Below, in pieces: positions 1 to 11,600 of a stretch of DNA of 64,000 nt (positions are counted from its first letter, which is position 1; each line of letters opens with the position of its first letter). The notes under the pieces are model-generated. The model saw nothing but the letters and a program-made list of their open reading frames with translations. It did not search any database and was not told the DNA's origin. A program made the position numbers and the translations under genes. Source of the DNA: Chaetoderma sp. LZ-2023a (lineage: Eukaryota > Mollusca > Caudofoveata > Chaetodermatida > Chaetodermatidae); contig CM067372.1 of the NCBI GenBank assembly GCA_034401795.1, positions 21,814,795-21,878,794 on the forward strand, read 5' to 3'.

Positions 1-24
1 GAAAGAATTTAAATTTTCTCATAG

Positions 25-162
25 GAAATGACAATTTGCAGACCAAGAGAAGAATATTTTTTGCAAATTTACCAGTGAAATGACTGGCTCGGTTATCGAG
101 TCAGTCATTCCAGTGGTAAACTTTCAAAAATAGTCCTCTGTTGGTCTGCAAATGGACATTTC
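25..162. mobile_element. foldback / MITE-like hairpin element
   Basis: A near-perfect palindrome centred at about 93.5. ATTTGCAGACC at 34-44 pairs with GGTCTGCAAAT at 143-153, and the centre TGACTGGCTCGGTTATCGAG (81-100) folds back on itself into the following GTCAGTCA. Outer bases GAAATG (25-30) pair with CATTTC (157-162). Arms are about 68 bp with small mismatches and almost no loop. Such structures are typical of non-autonomous foldback or MITE elements. No transposase is present. The full element may extend outside the window on the left or to the TTAA at 211-214. Confidence 0.65.
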
Positions 163-206
163 TCAAGACCACTGCAGAAGCCACTTTTGGCTGGTATGAG
201 TGTTAA

Positions 207-342
207 AGGGTTAAATACACATATTTTATTATTTTGTTATTTGTATGTATAACCACACAATCACTGACATATAGAATGAAATAGATTGGTCAGGTTGGAA
301 GGGATTGCACATACGATTAAAATGTCTATTCTAATTAACCCT
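207..342. repeat. facing AGGGTTAA / TTAACCCT motifs, possible TTAA-target transposon ends
   Basis: AGGGTTAA at 207-214 and TTAACCCT at 335-342 are inverted copies pointing away from each other. piggyBac-type elements insert at TTAA and start with CCC, so 211-214 could be the right end of an element that contains the hairpin at 25-162, and 335 the left end of another. Eight bases are weak evidence. No longer terminal repeat could be followed between them. The matching distal ends were not found. Confidence 0.25.
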
Positions 343-348
343 TAAAGA

Positions 349-1340
349 TGGGCCGAGCTACACATATGTTTAGCTATAGAGCATCAGCACGCAAATCTCG
401 CACTACAGGTAACATATACACTTCCAACAATGAACGATACTAGCTCTACCCAGCGTACCGTAACATTATTTTCACGCATTTCCATTTTGGGGTGATTTCC
501 TGTGTCGCCAGCGCTAGTTATGGCAACCATGTATGCCTAGTAGGCCTACGATCTGGGCTAGGACAATACACGTCTAACCATTTTCAACCTTGATATCTCA
601 GTATCTCAGTTTTCTGGTAACAAGTGAACTATTTTAAATTCATTTCTACTATAAGTTCTTGCTTTCACTGTAATCGGCAACTTAAAACAAAATTAGAATA
701 CCAATATTCAGCATCTAAATTCCTACATTGTAAATAATGTAAAGTATGGTATTTGCGGGAGAAAAGGGTTAGTTCTCATCTTTTCTTTTCCATTCAAGCA
801 TGCCTACTAAGAATCATCCATTTTCTGACCCGGGAAGACATTTTCGGTATTAGCTAACTTATATTACGAAATCACTGATCAGGTCAGATGTAAAGGCACT
901 AACAGTTACCCTATTCACACCCTCCACACCTCTTAATGATGTAGATAGCAGGCGCCTCGTATTACGTATACGGTAGAAACGGTTTATAATGGATCCATTT
1001 TAGAGGGCCACACGACGGTAGCGCTTTAAGATAGGTGGTCATAAGACCACGTATCTTAAGAAATACGCGATCTTGTGGACACCAAAACATTCACGGCGAA
1101 ATGCAATTATTTATTATGTCCCACGGTGTCCTTCGCTTTTATGTTCCTGTTACGGTTATAGACAGGCAAACTTAGGCATTGATTTTCACCACGTCCAAAC
1201 TCATTGATAAACGGTTTTGTTTTATCAGCAAATTTGTAATGTCGGACACTAAACTATGATATTACGTCAATATCACTTACCCTTTTATCAATCCATTCGT
1301 CTGCGCGGCTTCCTTCCTATCCAGCTGCCCCTTCATTCGT
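349..1340. other. unannotated non-coding stretch
   Basis: About 1 kb of AT-leaning sequence with stop codons in all frames. There is no recognisable gene, RNA or repeat, apart from short A/T-rich patches. Confidence 0.6.
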
Positions 1341-1349
1341 CTGTCGGCA

Positions 1350-1497
1350 CGTTCGTTCGTTCGTTTATTCATTCATCCATCCATCCATCCACCCACCCAC
1401 CCACCCACCCACCCACTCACCCATCCATCCATCCATCCATCCATTCATTCATTCATTCATTCATTCATTCATTCATTCTTTCATTCATTTATTCATT
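1350..1497. repeat. CATC/CACC/CATT tetranucleotide microsatellite
   Basis: Degenerate GTTC, then runs of CATC, CACC, CATC again and CATT up to about 1,497. The open frame over it (an SIHPSTHPPTHP-type translation) is a by-product of the tetranucleotide and not a gene. Confidence 0.9.
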
Positions 1498-1499
1498 TG

Positions 1500-2275
1500 C
1501 TGATTTATGTATTTATTTCCACCACTCCACCAAACAACTTCATCGATTCCCAATCCAAACACTGGTGTGTCGGTGAGTCGTAAGGCATGTGCATCAGTAG
1601 CGACTTTAATTGTCGGTGTGGTAAAGAAAAGCCCTTTCGCACCTGCATACCAGATTGCTGTTTTCAACAAATATCTTTGATTTGACTATGATTTCAAACA
1701 TTCAAATGCAAAAGGAAGTAACACAGAATTATCACAAACATATAATCTTTACAGATTCGTAATCTTGGTTATCCATTCTTTCTGACACATAGTGTTATAA
1801 TGTGTAGCGCTTTTGTTAACGGTTGTAAATTCATGTTCAAAGTAGAAAGATGCTCACATTTTCCTAGAATATTAGTGGATTTCCCATATATTCCTTTTGG
1901 AGGGAATATCAGCTGTATATAATATAAAAAGGAAGTAACTTCTTACCTATGTACATTATTTTAATGTACATCAATAGATAGCTAATAAAATTTACCTTCC
2001 GGCCATATGTGTTATTTTACAAACAACATATAAATAGAATAGGAAAATAAGGATTCTATGAACATTTCCTCTTTGTTATGTAGAAACCTTCTGACCGAAA
2101 TAGCCATGAAATCCTGCGCATGCCTACTTGATTTCCGTCATCAGTGTTGGTCATTGCAAATTCCATCCTGGTTATCCGGGTTTGTAGATGCCCATGAAGG
2201 CACAGCTCTAGACGACACAGCTCCAGCCGACTGACCACACACTGGAGATGATAGTAACGAAGGACCTTGACCACT
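1500..2275. other. unannotated sequence 3' of the minus-strand gene
   Basis: AT-rich sequence without a convincing open frame. Because it lies downstream of the minus-strand stop at 2,276, it would hold the 3' UTR and polyadenylation site of that gene. AATAAA-like signals on the minus strand cannot be singled out with confidence. Confidence 0.4.
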
Positions 2276-2611
2276 CTACATTTGACCTTCATCATATGGT
2301 GAATAAATCCTGCCCATAGCAAATGATGGCATTGAATGTGATTGTCCAGCCTGTCGGTGGTCTATAGCTCTAATAATCATCTCCACCATGTTGAATTGGT
2401 GGTCTGTTTCCTCTCGTTTCTGGCTTTCTACTGTCTCCATTTCTGCCTTATTCAGGTCAAATCTCTGTTTATTCAAATCCAGTTTTCGTCTTTCAAGATC
2501 AACAATCTTGTCTTCAGCCTTCTCATCTGCTTCACTGAATCCATCCATGGCTGATTTGAGTGCTACTTCTAACCTTGTCCTCAGCCTTCTCATCTGCTTC
2601 ACTGAATCCAC
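2276..2611 (-). pseudogene. C-terminal exon part of a Myb/SANT-like family gene (coiled-coil tail)
   Basis: An open frame on the minus strand ends at the stop at 2,276. The unique part, 2,276-2,505 (about 76 residues), follows directly from one copy of the 67-bp unit: AMDGFSEADEKAEDK runs without a break into IVDLERRKLDLNKQRF, then KAEMETVESQKREETDHQF and NMVEMIIRAIDHRQ. This is a charged, heptad-rich coiled coil. Myb/SANT-like DNA-binding proteins (Myb_DNA-bind_4 / MSANTD type) commonly end in such a helix after a basic and acidic linker, and the upstream half of such a protein lies at 46,517-46,905. The ATG at 2,611 is inside the repeat and is not a credible start. The frame upstream is broken by the array, so I label it a pseudogene. 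It would be a normal exon if the array is spliced out. Confidence 0.55.
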
Positions 2612-5600
2612 CCATGGCTGATTTGAGTGCTACTTCTAACCTTGTCTTCAGCCTTCTCATCTGCTTCACTGAATCCACCCATGGCTGATTTGAGTGCTAC
2701 TTCTAACCTTGTCTTCAGCCTTCTCATCTGCTTCACTGAATCCACCCATGGCTGATTTGAGTGCTACTTCTAACCTTGTCTTCAGCCTTCTCATTTGCTT
2801 CACTGAATCCACCCATGGCTGATTTGAGTGCTACTTCTAACCTTGTCTTCAGCCTTCTCATCTGCTTCACTGAATCCACCCATGGCTGATTTGAGTGCTA
2901 CTTCTAACCTTGTCTTCAGCCTTCTCATCTGCTTCACTGAATCCATCCATGGCTGATTTGAGTGCTACTTCTAACCTTGTCTTCAGCCTTCTCATTTGCT
3001 TCACTGAATCCATCCATGGCTGATTTGAGTGCTACTTCTAACCTTGTCTTCAGCCTTCTCATTTGCTTCACTGAATCCATCCATGGCTGATTTGAGTGCT
3101 ACTTCTAACCTTGTCTTCAGCCTTCTCATCTGCTTCACTGAATCCACCCATGGCTGATTTGAGTGCTACTTCTAACCTTGTCTTCAGCCTTCTCATCTGC
3201 TTCACTGAATCCATCCCATGGCTGATTTGAGTGCTACTTCTAACCTTGTCTTCAGCCTTCTCATCTGCTTCACTGAATCCACCCATGGCTGATTTGAGTG
3301 CTACTTCTAACCTTGTCTTCAGCCTTCTCATCTGCTTCACTGAATCCATCCATGGCTGATTTGAGTGCTACTTCTAACCTTGTCTTCAGCCTTCTCATCT
3401 GCTTCAGTGAATCCACCCATGGCTGATTTGAGTGCTACTTCTAACCTTGTCTTCAGCCTTCTCATCTGCTTCACTGAATCCATCCATGGCTGATTTGAGT
3501 GCTACTTCTAACCTTGTCTTATGCTATCTCATCTGCTTCACTGAATCCATCCATGGCTGATTTGAGTGCTACTTCTAACCTTGTCTTCAGCCTTCTCATC
3601 TGCTTCACTGAATCCACCCATGGCTGATTTGAGTGCTACTTCTAACCTTGTCTTCAGCCTTCTCATCTGCTTCACTGAATCCATCCATGGCTGATTTGAG
3701 TGCTACTTCTAACCTTGTCTTCAGCCTTCTCATCTGCTTCACTGAATCCACCCATGGCTGATTTGAGTGCTACTTCTAACCTTGTCTTCAGCCTTCTCAT
3801 CTGCTTCACTGAATCCATCCATGGCTGATTTGAGTGCTACTTCTAACCTTGTCTTCAGCCTTCTCATCTGCTTCACTGAATGCATCCATGGCTGATTTGA
3901 GTGCTACTTCTAACCTTGTCTTATGCCTTCTCATCTGCTTCACTGAATCCATCCATGGCTGATTTGAGTTCTACTTCTAATCTTGTCTTCAGCCTTCTCA
4001 TTTGCTTCACTGAATCCATCCATGGCTGATTTGAGTGCTACTTCTAACCTTGTCTTCAGCCTTCTCATCTGCTTCACTGAATCCATCCATGGCTGATTTG
4101 AGTGCTACTTCTAACCTTGTCTTCAGCCTTCTCATCTGCTTCACTGAATCCATCCATGGCTGATTTGAGTGCTACTTCTAACCTTGTCTTCAGTCTTCTC
4201 ATCTGCTTCACTGAATCCATCCATGGCTGATTTGAGTGCTACTTCTAACCTTGTCTTCAGCCTTCTCATTTGCTTCACTGAATCCATCCATGGCTGATTT
4301 GAGTGCTACTTCTAACCTTGTCTTCAGTCTTCTCATCTGCTTCACTGAATCCACCCATGGCTGATTTGAGTGCTACTTCTAACCTTGTCTTCAGCCTTCT
4401 CATCTGCTTCACTGAATCCACCCATGGCTGATTTGAGTGCTACTTCTAACCTTGTCTTCAGTCTTCTCATCTGCTTCACTGAATCCACCCATGGCTGATT
4501 AGAGTGCTACTTCTAACCTTGTCTTCAGCCTTCTCATCTGCTTCACTGAATCCACCCATGGCTGATTTGAGTGCTACTTCTAACCTTGTCTTCAGTCTTC
4601 TCATCTGCTTCACTGAATCCACCCATGGCTGATTTGAGTGCTACTTCTAACCTTGTCTTCAGCCTTCTCATCTGCTTCACTGAATCCATCCATGGCTGAT
4701 TTGAGTGCTACTTCTAACCTTGTCTTCAGTCTTCTCATCTGCTTCACTGAATCCACCCATGGCTGATTTGAGTGCTACTTCTAACCTTGTCTTCAGCCTT
4801 CTCATCTGCTTCACTGAATCCATCCATGGCTGATTTGAGTGCTACTTCTAACCTTGTCTTCAGCCTTCTCATCTGCTTCACTGAATCCACCCATGGCTGA
4901 TTTGAGTGCTACTTCTAACCTTGTCTTCAGCCTTCTCATCTGCTTCACTGAATCCACCCATGGCTGATTTGAGTGCTACTTCTAACCTTGTCTTCAGCCT
5001 TCTCATCTGCTTCACTGAATCCATCCATGGCTGATTTGAGTGCTACTTCTAACCTTGTCTTCAGTCTTCTCATCTGCTTCACTGAATCCACCCATGGCTG
5101 ATTTGAGTGCTACTTCTAACCTTGTCTTCAGCCTTCTCATCTGCTTCACTGAATCCATCCATGGCTGATTTGAGTGCTACTTCTAACCTTGTCTTCAGTC
5201 TTCTCATCTGCTTCAGTGAATCCACCCATGGCTGATTTGAGTGCTACTTCTAACCTTGTCTTCAGCCTTCTCATCTGCTTCACTGAATCCACCCATGGCT
5301 GATTTGAGTGCTACTTCTAACCTTGTCTTCAGCCTTCTCATCTGCTTCACTGAATCCACCCATGGCTGATTTGAGTGCTACTTCTAACCTTGTCTTCAGC
5401 CTTCTCATCTGCTTCACTGAATCCACCCATGGCTGATTTGAGTGCTACTTCTAACCTTGTCTTCAGCCTTCTCATCTGCTTCACTGAATCCATCCATGGC
5501 TGATTTGAGTGCTACTTCTAACCTTGTCTTCAGTCTTCTCATCTGCTTCACTGAATCCACCCATGGCTGATTTGAGTGCTACTTCTAACCTTGTCTTCAG

Positions 5601-8600
5601 CCTTCTCATCTGCTTCACTGAATCCATCCATGGCTGATTTGAGTGCTACTTCTAACCTTGTCTTCAGTCTTCTCATCTGCTTCACTGAATCCATCCATGG
5701 CTTATTTGAGTGCTACTTCTAACCTTGTCTTATGCCTTCTCATCTGCTTCACTGAATCCATCCATGGCTGATTTGAGTGCTACTTCTAACCTTGTCTTCA
5801 GCCTTCTCATCTGCTTCACTGAATCCACCCATGGCTGATTTGAGTGCTACTTCTAACCTTGTCTTCAGCCTTCTCATCTGCTTCACTGAATCCATCCATG
5901 GCTGATTTGAGTGCTACTTCTAACCTTGTCTTATGCTATCTCATCTGCTTCACTGAATCCATCCATGGCTGATTTGAGTGCTACTTCTAACCTTGTCTTC
6001 AGCCTTCTCATCTGCTTCACTGAATCCACCCATGGCTGATTTGAGTGCTACTTCTAACCTTGTCTTCAGCGTTCTCATCTGCTTCACTGAATCCATCCAT
6101 GGCTGATTTGAGTGCTACTTCTAATCTTGTCTTCAGCCTTCTCATTTGCTTCACTGAATCCATCCATGGCTGATTTGAGTGCTACTTCTAACCTTGTCTT
6201 CAGCCTTCTCATCTGCTTCACTGAATCCATCCATGGCTGATTTGAGTGCTACTTCTAACCTTGTCTTCAGCCTTCTCATCTGCTTCACTGAATCCATCCA
6301 TGGCTGATTTGAGTGCTACTTCTAACCTTGTCTTCAGTCTTCTCATCTGCTTCACTGAATCCATCCATGGCTGATTTGAGTGCTACTTCTAACCTTGTCT
6401 TCAGCCTTCTCATCTGCTTCACTGAATCCATCCATGGCTGATTTGAGTGCTACTTCTAACCTTGTCTTCAGCCTTCTCATCTGCTTCACTGAATCCACCC
6501 ATGGCTGATTTGAGTGCTACACTGAATCCACCCATGGCTGATTTGAGTGCTACTTCTAACCTTGTCTTCAGCCTTCTCATCTGCTTCACTGAATCCATCC
6601 ATGGCTGATTTGAGTGCTACTTCTAACCTTGTCTTCAGCCTTCTCATCTGCTTCACTGAATCCACCCATGGCTGATTTGAGTGCTACTTCTAACCTTGTC
6701 TTCAGCCTTCTCATCTGCTTCACTGAATCCATCCATGGCTGATTTGAGTGCTACTTCTAACCTTGTCTTCAGTCTTCTCATCTGCTTCACTGAATCCACC
6801 CATGGCTGATTTGAGTGCTACTTCTAACCTTGTCTTCAGTCTTCTCATCTGCTTCACTGAATCCACCCATGGCTGATTTGAGTGCTACTTCTAACCTTGT
6901 CTTCAGCCTTCTCATCTGCTTCACTGAATCCACCCATGGCTGATTTGAGTGCTACTTCTAACCTTGTCTTCAGCCTTCTCATCTGCTTCACTGAATCCAC
7001 CCATGGCTGATTTGAGTGCTACTTCTAACCTTGTCTTCAGCCTTCTCATTTGCTTCACTGAATCCACCCATGGCTGATTTGAGTGCTACTTCTAACCTTG
7101 TCTTCAGCCTTCTCATCTGCTTCACTGAATCCACCCATGGCTGATTTGAGTGCTACTTCTAACCTTGTCTTCAGCCTTCTCATCTGCTTCACTGAATCCA
7201 TCCATGGCTGATTTGAGTGCTACTTCTAACCTTGTCTTCAGTCTTCTCATCTGCTTCACTGAATCCACCCATGGCTGATTTGAGTGCTACTTCTAACCTT
7301 GTCTTCAGCCTTCTCATCTGCTTCACTGAATCCATCCATGGCTGATTTGAGTGCTACTTCTAACCTTGTCTTCAGCCTTCTCATCTGCTTCACTGAATCC
7401 ATCCATGGCTTATTTGAGTGCTACTTCTAACCTTGTCTTATGCCTTCTCATCTGCTTCACTGAATCCATCCATGGCTGATTTGAGTGCTACTTCTAACCT
7501 TGTCTTCAGCCTTCTCATCTGCTTCACTGAATCCACCCATGGCTGATTTGAGTGCTACTTCTAACCTTGTCTTCAGCCTTCTCATCTGCTTCACTGAATC
7601 CATCCATGGCTGATTTGAGTGCTACTTCTAACCTTGTCTTCAGCCTTCTCATCTGCTTCACTGAATCCATCCATGGCTGATTTGAGTGCTACTTCTAACC
7701 TTGTCTTCAGCCTTCTCATCTGCTTCACTGAATCCACCCATGGCTGATTTGAGTGCTACTTCTAACCTTGTCTTCAGCGTTCTCATCTGCTTCACTGAAT
7801 CCATCCATGGCTGATTTGAGTGCTACTTCTAACCTTGTCTTCAGCCTTCTCATCTGCTTCACTGAATGCATCCATGGCTGATTTGAGTGCTACTTCTAAC
7901 CTTGTCTTATGCCTTCTCATCTGCTTCACTGAATCCATCCATGGCTGATTTGAGTGCTACTTCTAACCTTGTCTTCAGCCTTCTCATCTGCTTCACTGAA
8001 TCCATCCATGGCTGATTTGAGTGCTACTTCTAACCTTGTCTTCAGCCTTCTCATCTGCTTCACTGAATCCATCCATGGCTGATTTGAGTGCTACTTCTAA
8101 CCTTGTCTTCAGCCTTCTCATCTGCTTCACTGAATCCATCCATGGCTGATTTGAGTGCTACTTCTAACCTTGTCTTCAGTCTTCTCATCTGCTTCACTGA
8201 ATCCATCCATGGCTGATTTGAGTGCTACTTCTAACCTTGTCTTCAGCCTTCTCATCTGCTTCACTGAATCCATCCATGGCTGATTTGAGTGCTACTTCTA
8301 ACCTTGTCTTCAGCCTTCTCATCTGCTTCACTGAATCCACCCATGGCTGATTTGAGTGCTACTTCTAACCTTGTCTTCAGCTTTCTCATCTGCTTCACTG
8401 AATCCACCCATGGCTGATTTGAGTGCTACTTCTAACCTTGTCTTCAGCCTTCTCATCTGCTTCACTGAATCCACCCATGGCTGATTTGAGTGCTACTTCT
8501 AACCTTGTCTTCAGCCTTCTCATCTGCTTCACTGAATCCACCCATGGCTGATTTGAGTGCTACTTCTAACCTTGTCTTCAGCCTTCTCATCTGCTTCACT

Positions 8601-11600
8601 GAATCCATCCATGGCTGATTTGAGTGCTACTTCTAACCTTGTCTTCAGCCTTCTCATCTGCTTCACTGAATCCACCCATGGCTGATTTGAGTGCTACTTC
8701 TAACCTTGTCTTCAGCCTTCTCATCTGCTTCACTGAATCCACCCATGGCTGATTTGAGTGCTACTTCTAACCTTGTCTTCAGCCTTCTCATCTGCTTCAC
8801 TGAATCCATCCATGGCTGATTTGAGTGCTACTTCTAACCTTGTCTTCAGCCTTCTCATCTGCTTCACTGAATCCATCCATGACTGATTTGAGTGCTACTT
8901 CTAACCTTGTCTTCAGCCTTCTCATCTGCTTCACTGAATCCACCCATGGCTGATTTGAGTGCTACTTCTAACCTTGTCTTCAGCCTTCTCATCTGCTTCA
9001 CTGAATCCACCCATGGCTGATTTGAGTGCTACTTCTAACCTTGTCTTCAGCCTTCTCATCTGCTTCACTAAATCCACCCATGGCTGATTTGAGTGCTACT
9101 TCTAACCTTGTCTTCAGCCTTCTCATTTGCTTCACTGAATCCATCCATGGCTGATTTGAGTGCTACTTCTGACCTTGTCTTCAGCCTTCTCATTTGCTTC
9201 ACTGAATCCATCCATGGCTGATTTGAGTACTACTTCTAACCTTGTCTTCAGCCTTCTCATCTGCTTCACTGAATCCATCCATGGCTGATTTGAGTGCTAC
9301 TTCTAACCTTGTCTTATGCTATCTCATCTGCTTCACTGAATCCATCCATGGCTGATTTGAGTGCTACTTCTAACCTTGTCTTCAGCCTTCTCATCTGCTT
9401 CACTGAATCCACCCATGGCTGATTTGAGTGCTACTTCTAACCTAGTCTTCAGCCTTCTCATCTGCTTCACTGAATCCATCCATGGCTGATTTGATTTGCG
9501 TGCTACTTCTAACCTTGTCTTCAGCTTCTCATCTGCTTCACTGAATCCATCCATGGCTGATTTGAGTGCTACTTCTATCCTTGTCTTCAGCCTTCTCATC
9601 TGCTTCACTGAATGCATCCATGGCTGATTTGAGTGCTACTTCTAACCTTGTCTTATGCCTTCTCATCTGCTTCACTGAATCCATCCATGGCTGATTTGAG
9701 TGCTACTTCTAATCTTGTCTTCAGCCTTCTCATTTGCTTCACTGAATCCATCCATGGCTGATTTGAGTGCTACTTCTAACCTTGTCTTCAGCCTTCTCAT
9801 CTGCTTCACTGAATCCATCCATGGCTGATTTGAGTGCTACTTCTAACCTTGTCTTCAGCCTTCTCATCTGCTTCACTGAATCCATCCATGGCTGATTTGA
9901 GTGCTACTTCTAACCTTGTCTTCAGTCTTCTCATCTGCTTCACTGAATCCATCCATGGCTGATTTGAGTGCTACTTCTAACCTTGTCTTCAGCCTTCTCA
10001 TCTGCTTCACTGAATCCATCCATGGCTGATTTGAGTGCTACTTCTAACCTTGTCTTCAGTCTTCTCATCTGCTTCACTGAATCCACCCATGGCTGATTTG
10101 AGTGCTACTTCTAACCTTGTCTTCAGCCTTCTCATCTGCTTCACTGAATCCACCCATGGCTGATTTGAGTGCTACTTCTAACCTTGTCTTCAGTCTTCTC
10201 ATCTGCTTCACTGAATCCACCCATGGCTGATTTGAGTGCTACTTCTAACCTTGTCTTCAGTCTTCTCATCTGCTTCACTGAATCCACCCATGGCTGATTT
10301 GAGTGCTACTTCTAACCTTGTCTTCAGCCTTCTCATCTGCTTCACTGAATCCACCCATGGCTGATTTGAGTGCTACTTCTAACCTTGTCTTCAGCCTTCT
10401 CATCTGCTTCACTGAATCCACCCATGGCTGATTTGAGTGCTACTTCTAACCTTGTCTTCAGCCTTCTCATCTGCTTCACTGAATCCATCCATGGCTGATT
10501 TGAGTGCTACTTCTAACCTTGTCTTCAGCCTTCTCATCTGCTTCACTGAATCCATCCATGGCTGATTTGAGTGCTACTTCTAACCTTGTCTTCAGCCTTC
10601 TCATCTGCTTCACTGAATCCACCCATGGCTGATTTGAGTGCTACTTCTAACCTAGTCTTCAGCCTTCTCATCTGCTTCACTGAATCCATCCATGGCTGAT
10701 TTGAGTGCTACACCTAACCTTGTCTTATGCTATCTCATCTGCTTCACTGAATCCATCCATGGCTGATTTGAGTGCTACTTCTAACCTTGTCTTCAGCCTT
10801 CTCATCTGCTTCACTGAATCCACCCATGGCTGATTTGAGTGCTACTTCTAACCTTGTCTTCAGCGTTCTCATCTGCTTCACTGAATCCATCCATGGCTGA
10901 TTTGAGTGCTACTTCTATCCTTGTCTTCAGCCTTCTCATCTGCTTCACTGAATGCATCCATGGCTGATTTGAGTGCTACTTCTAACCTTGTCTTATGCCT
11001 TCTCATCTGCTTCACTGAATCCATCCATGGCTGATTTGAGTTCTACTTCTAATCTTGTCTTCAGCCTTCTCATTTGCTTCACTGAATCCATCCATGGCTG
11101 ATTTGAGTGCTACTTCTAACCTTGTCTTCAGCCTTCTCATCTGCTTCACTGAATCCATCCATGGCTGATTTGAGTGCTACTTCTAACCTTGTCTTCAGCC
11201 TTCTCATCTGCTTCACTGAATCCATCCATGGCTGATTTGAGTGCTACTTCTAACCTTGTCTTCAGCCTTCTCATCTGCTTCACTGAATCCATCCATGGCT
11301 GATTTGAGTGCTACTTCTAACCTTGTCTTCAGTCTTCTCATCTGCTTCACTGAATCCATCCATGGCTGATTTGAGTGCTACTTCTAACCTTGTCTTCAGC
11401 CTTCTCATCTGCTTCACTGAATCCACCCATGGCTGATTTGAGTGCTACTTCTAACCTTGTCTTCAGCCTTCTCATCTGCTTCACTGAATCCACCCATGGC
11501 TGATTTGAGTGCTACTTCTAACCTTGTCTTCAGCCTTCTCATTTGCTTCACTGAATCCATCCATGGCTGATTTGAGTGCTACTTCTAACCTTGTCTTCAG

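Noticed and set aside
1256..1576. 106-codon plus frame rich in SIHPS/PTHPP
   Set aside because: Translation of the CATC/CACC/CATT microsatellite.
3068..3349. 93-codon minus frame within the array
   Set aside because: It arises only because one unit is 68 bp and so shifts frame; it has no start outside the repeat and ends at the repeat's own stop.
9333..9617. 94-codon minus frame within the array
   Set aside because: Produced by the local +5/-1 indels around 9,490-9,525; a repeat artefact.
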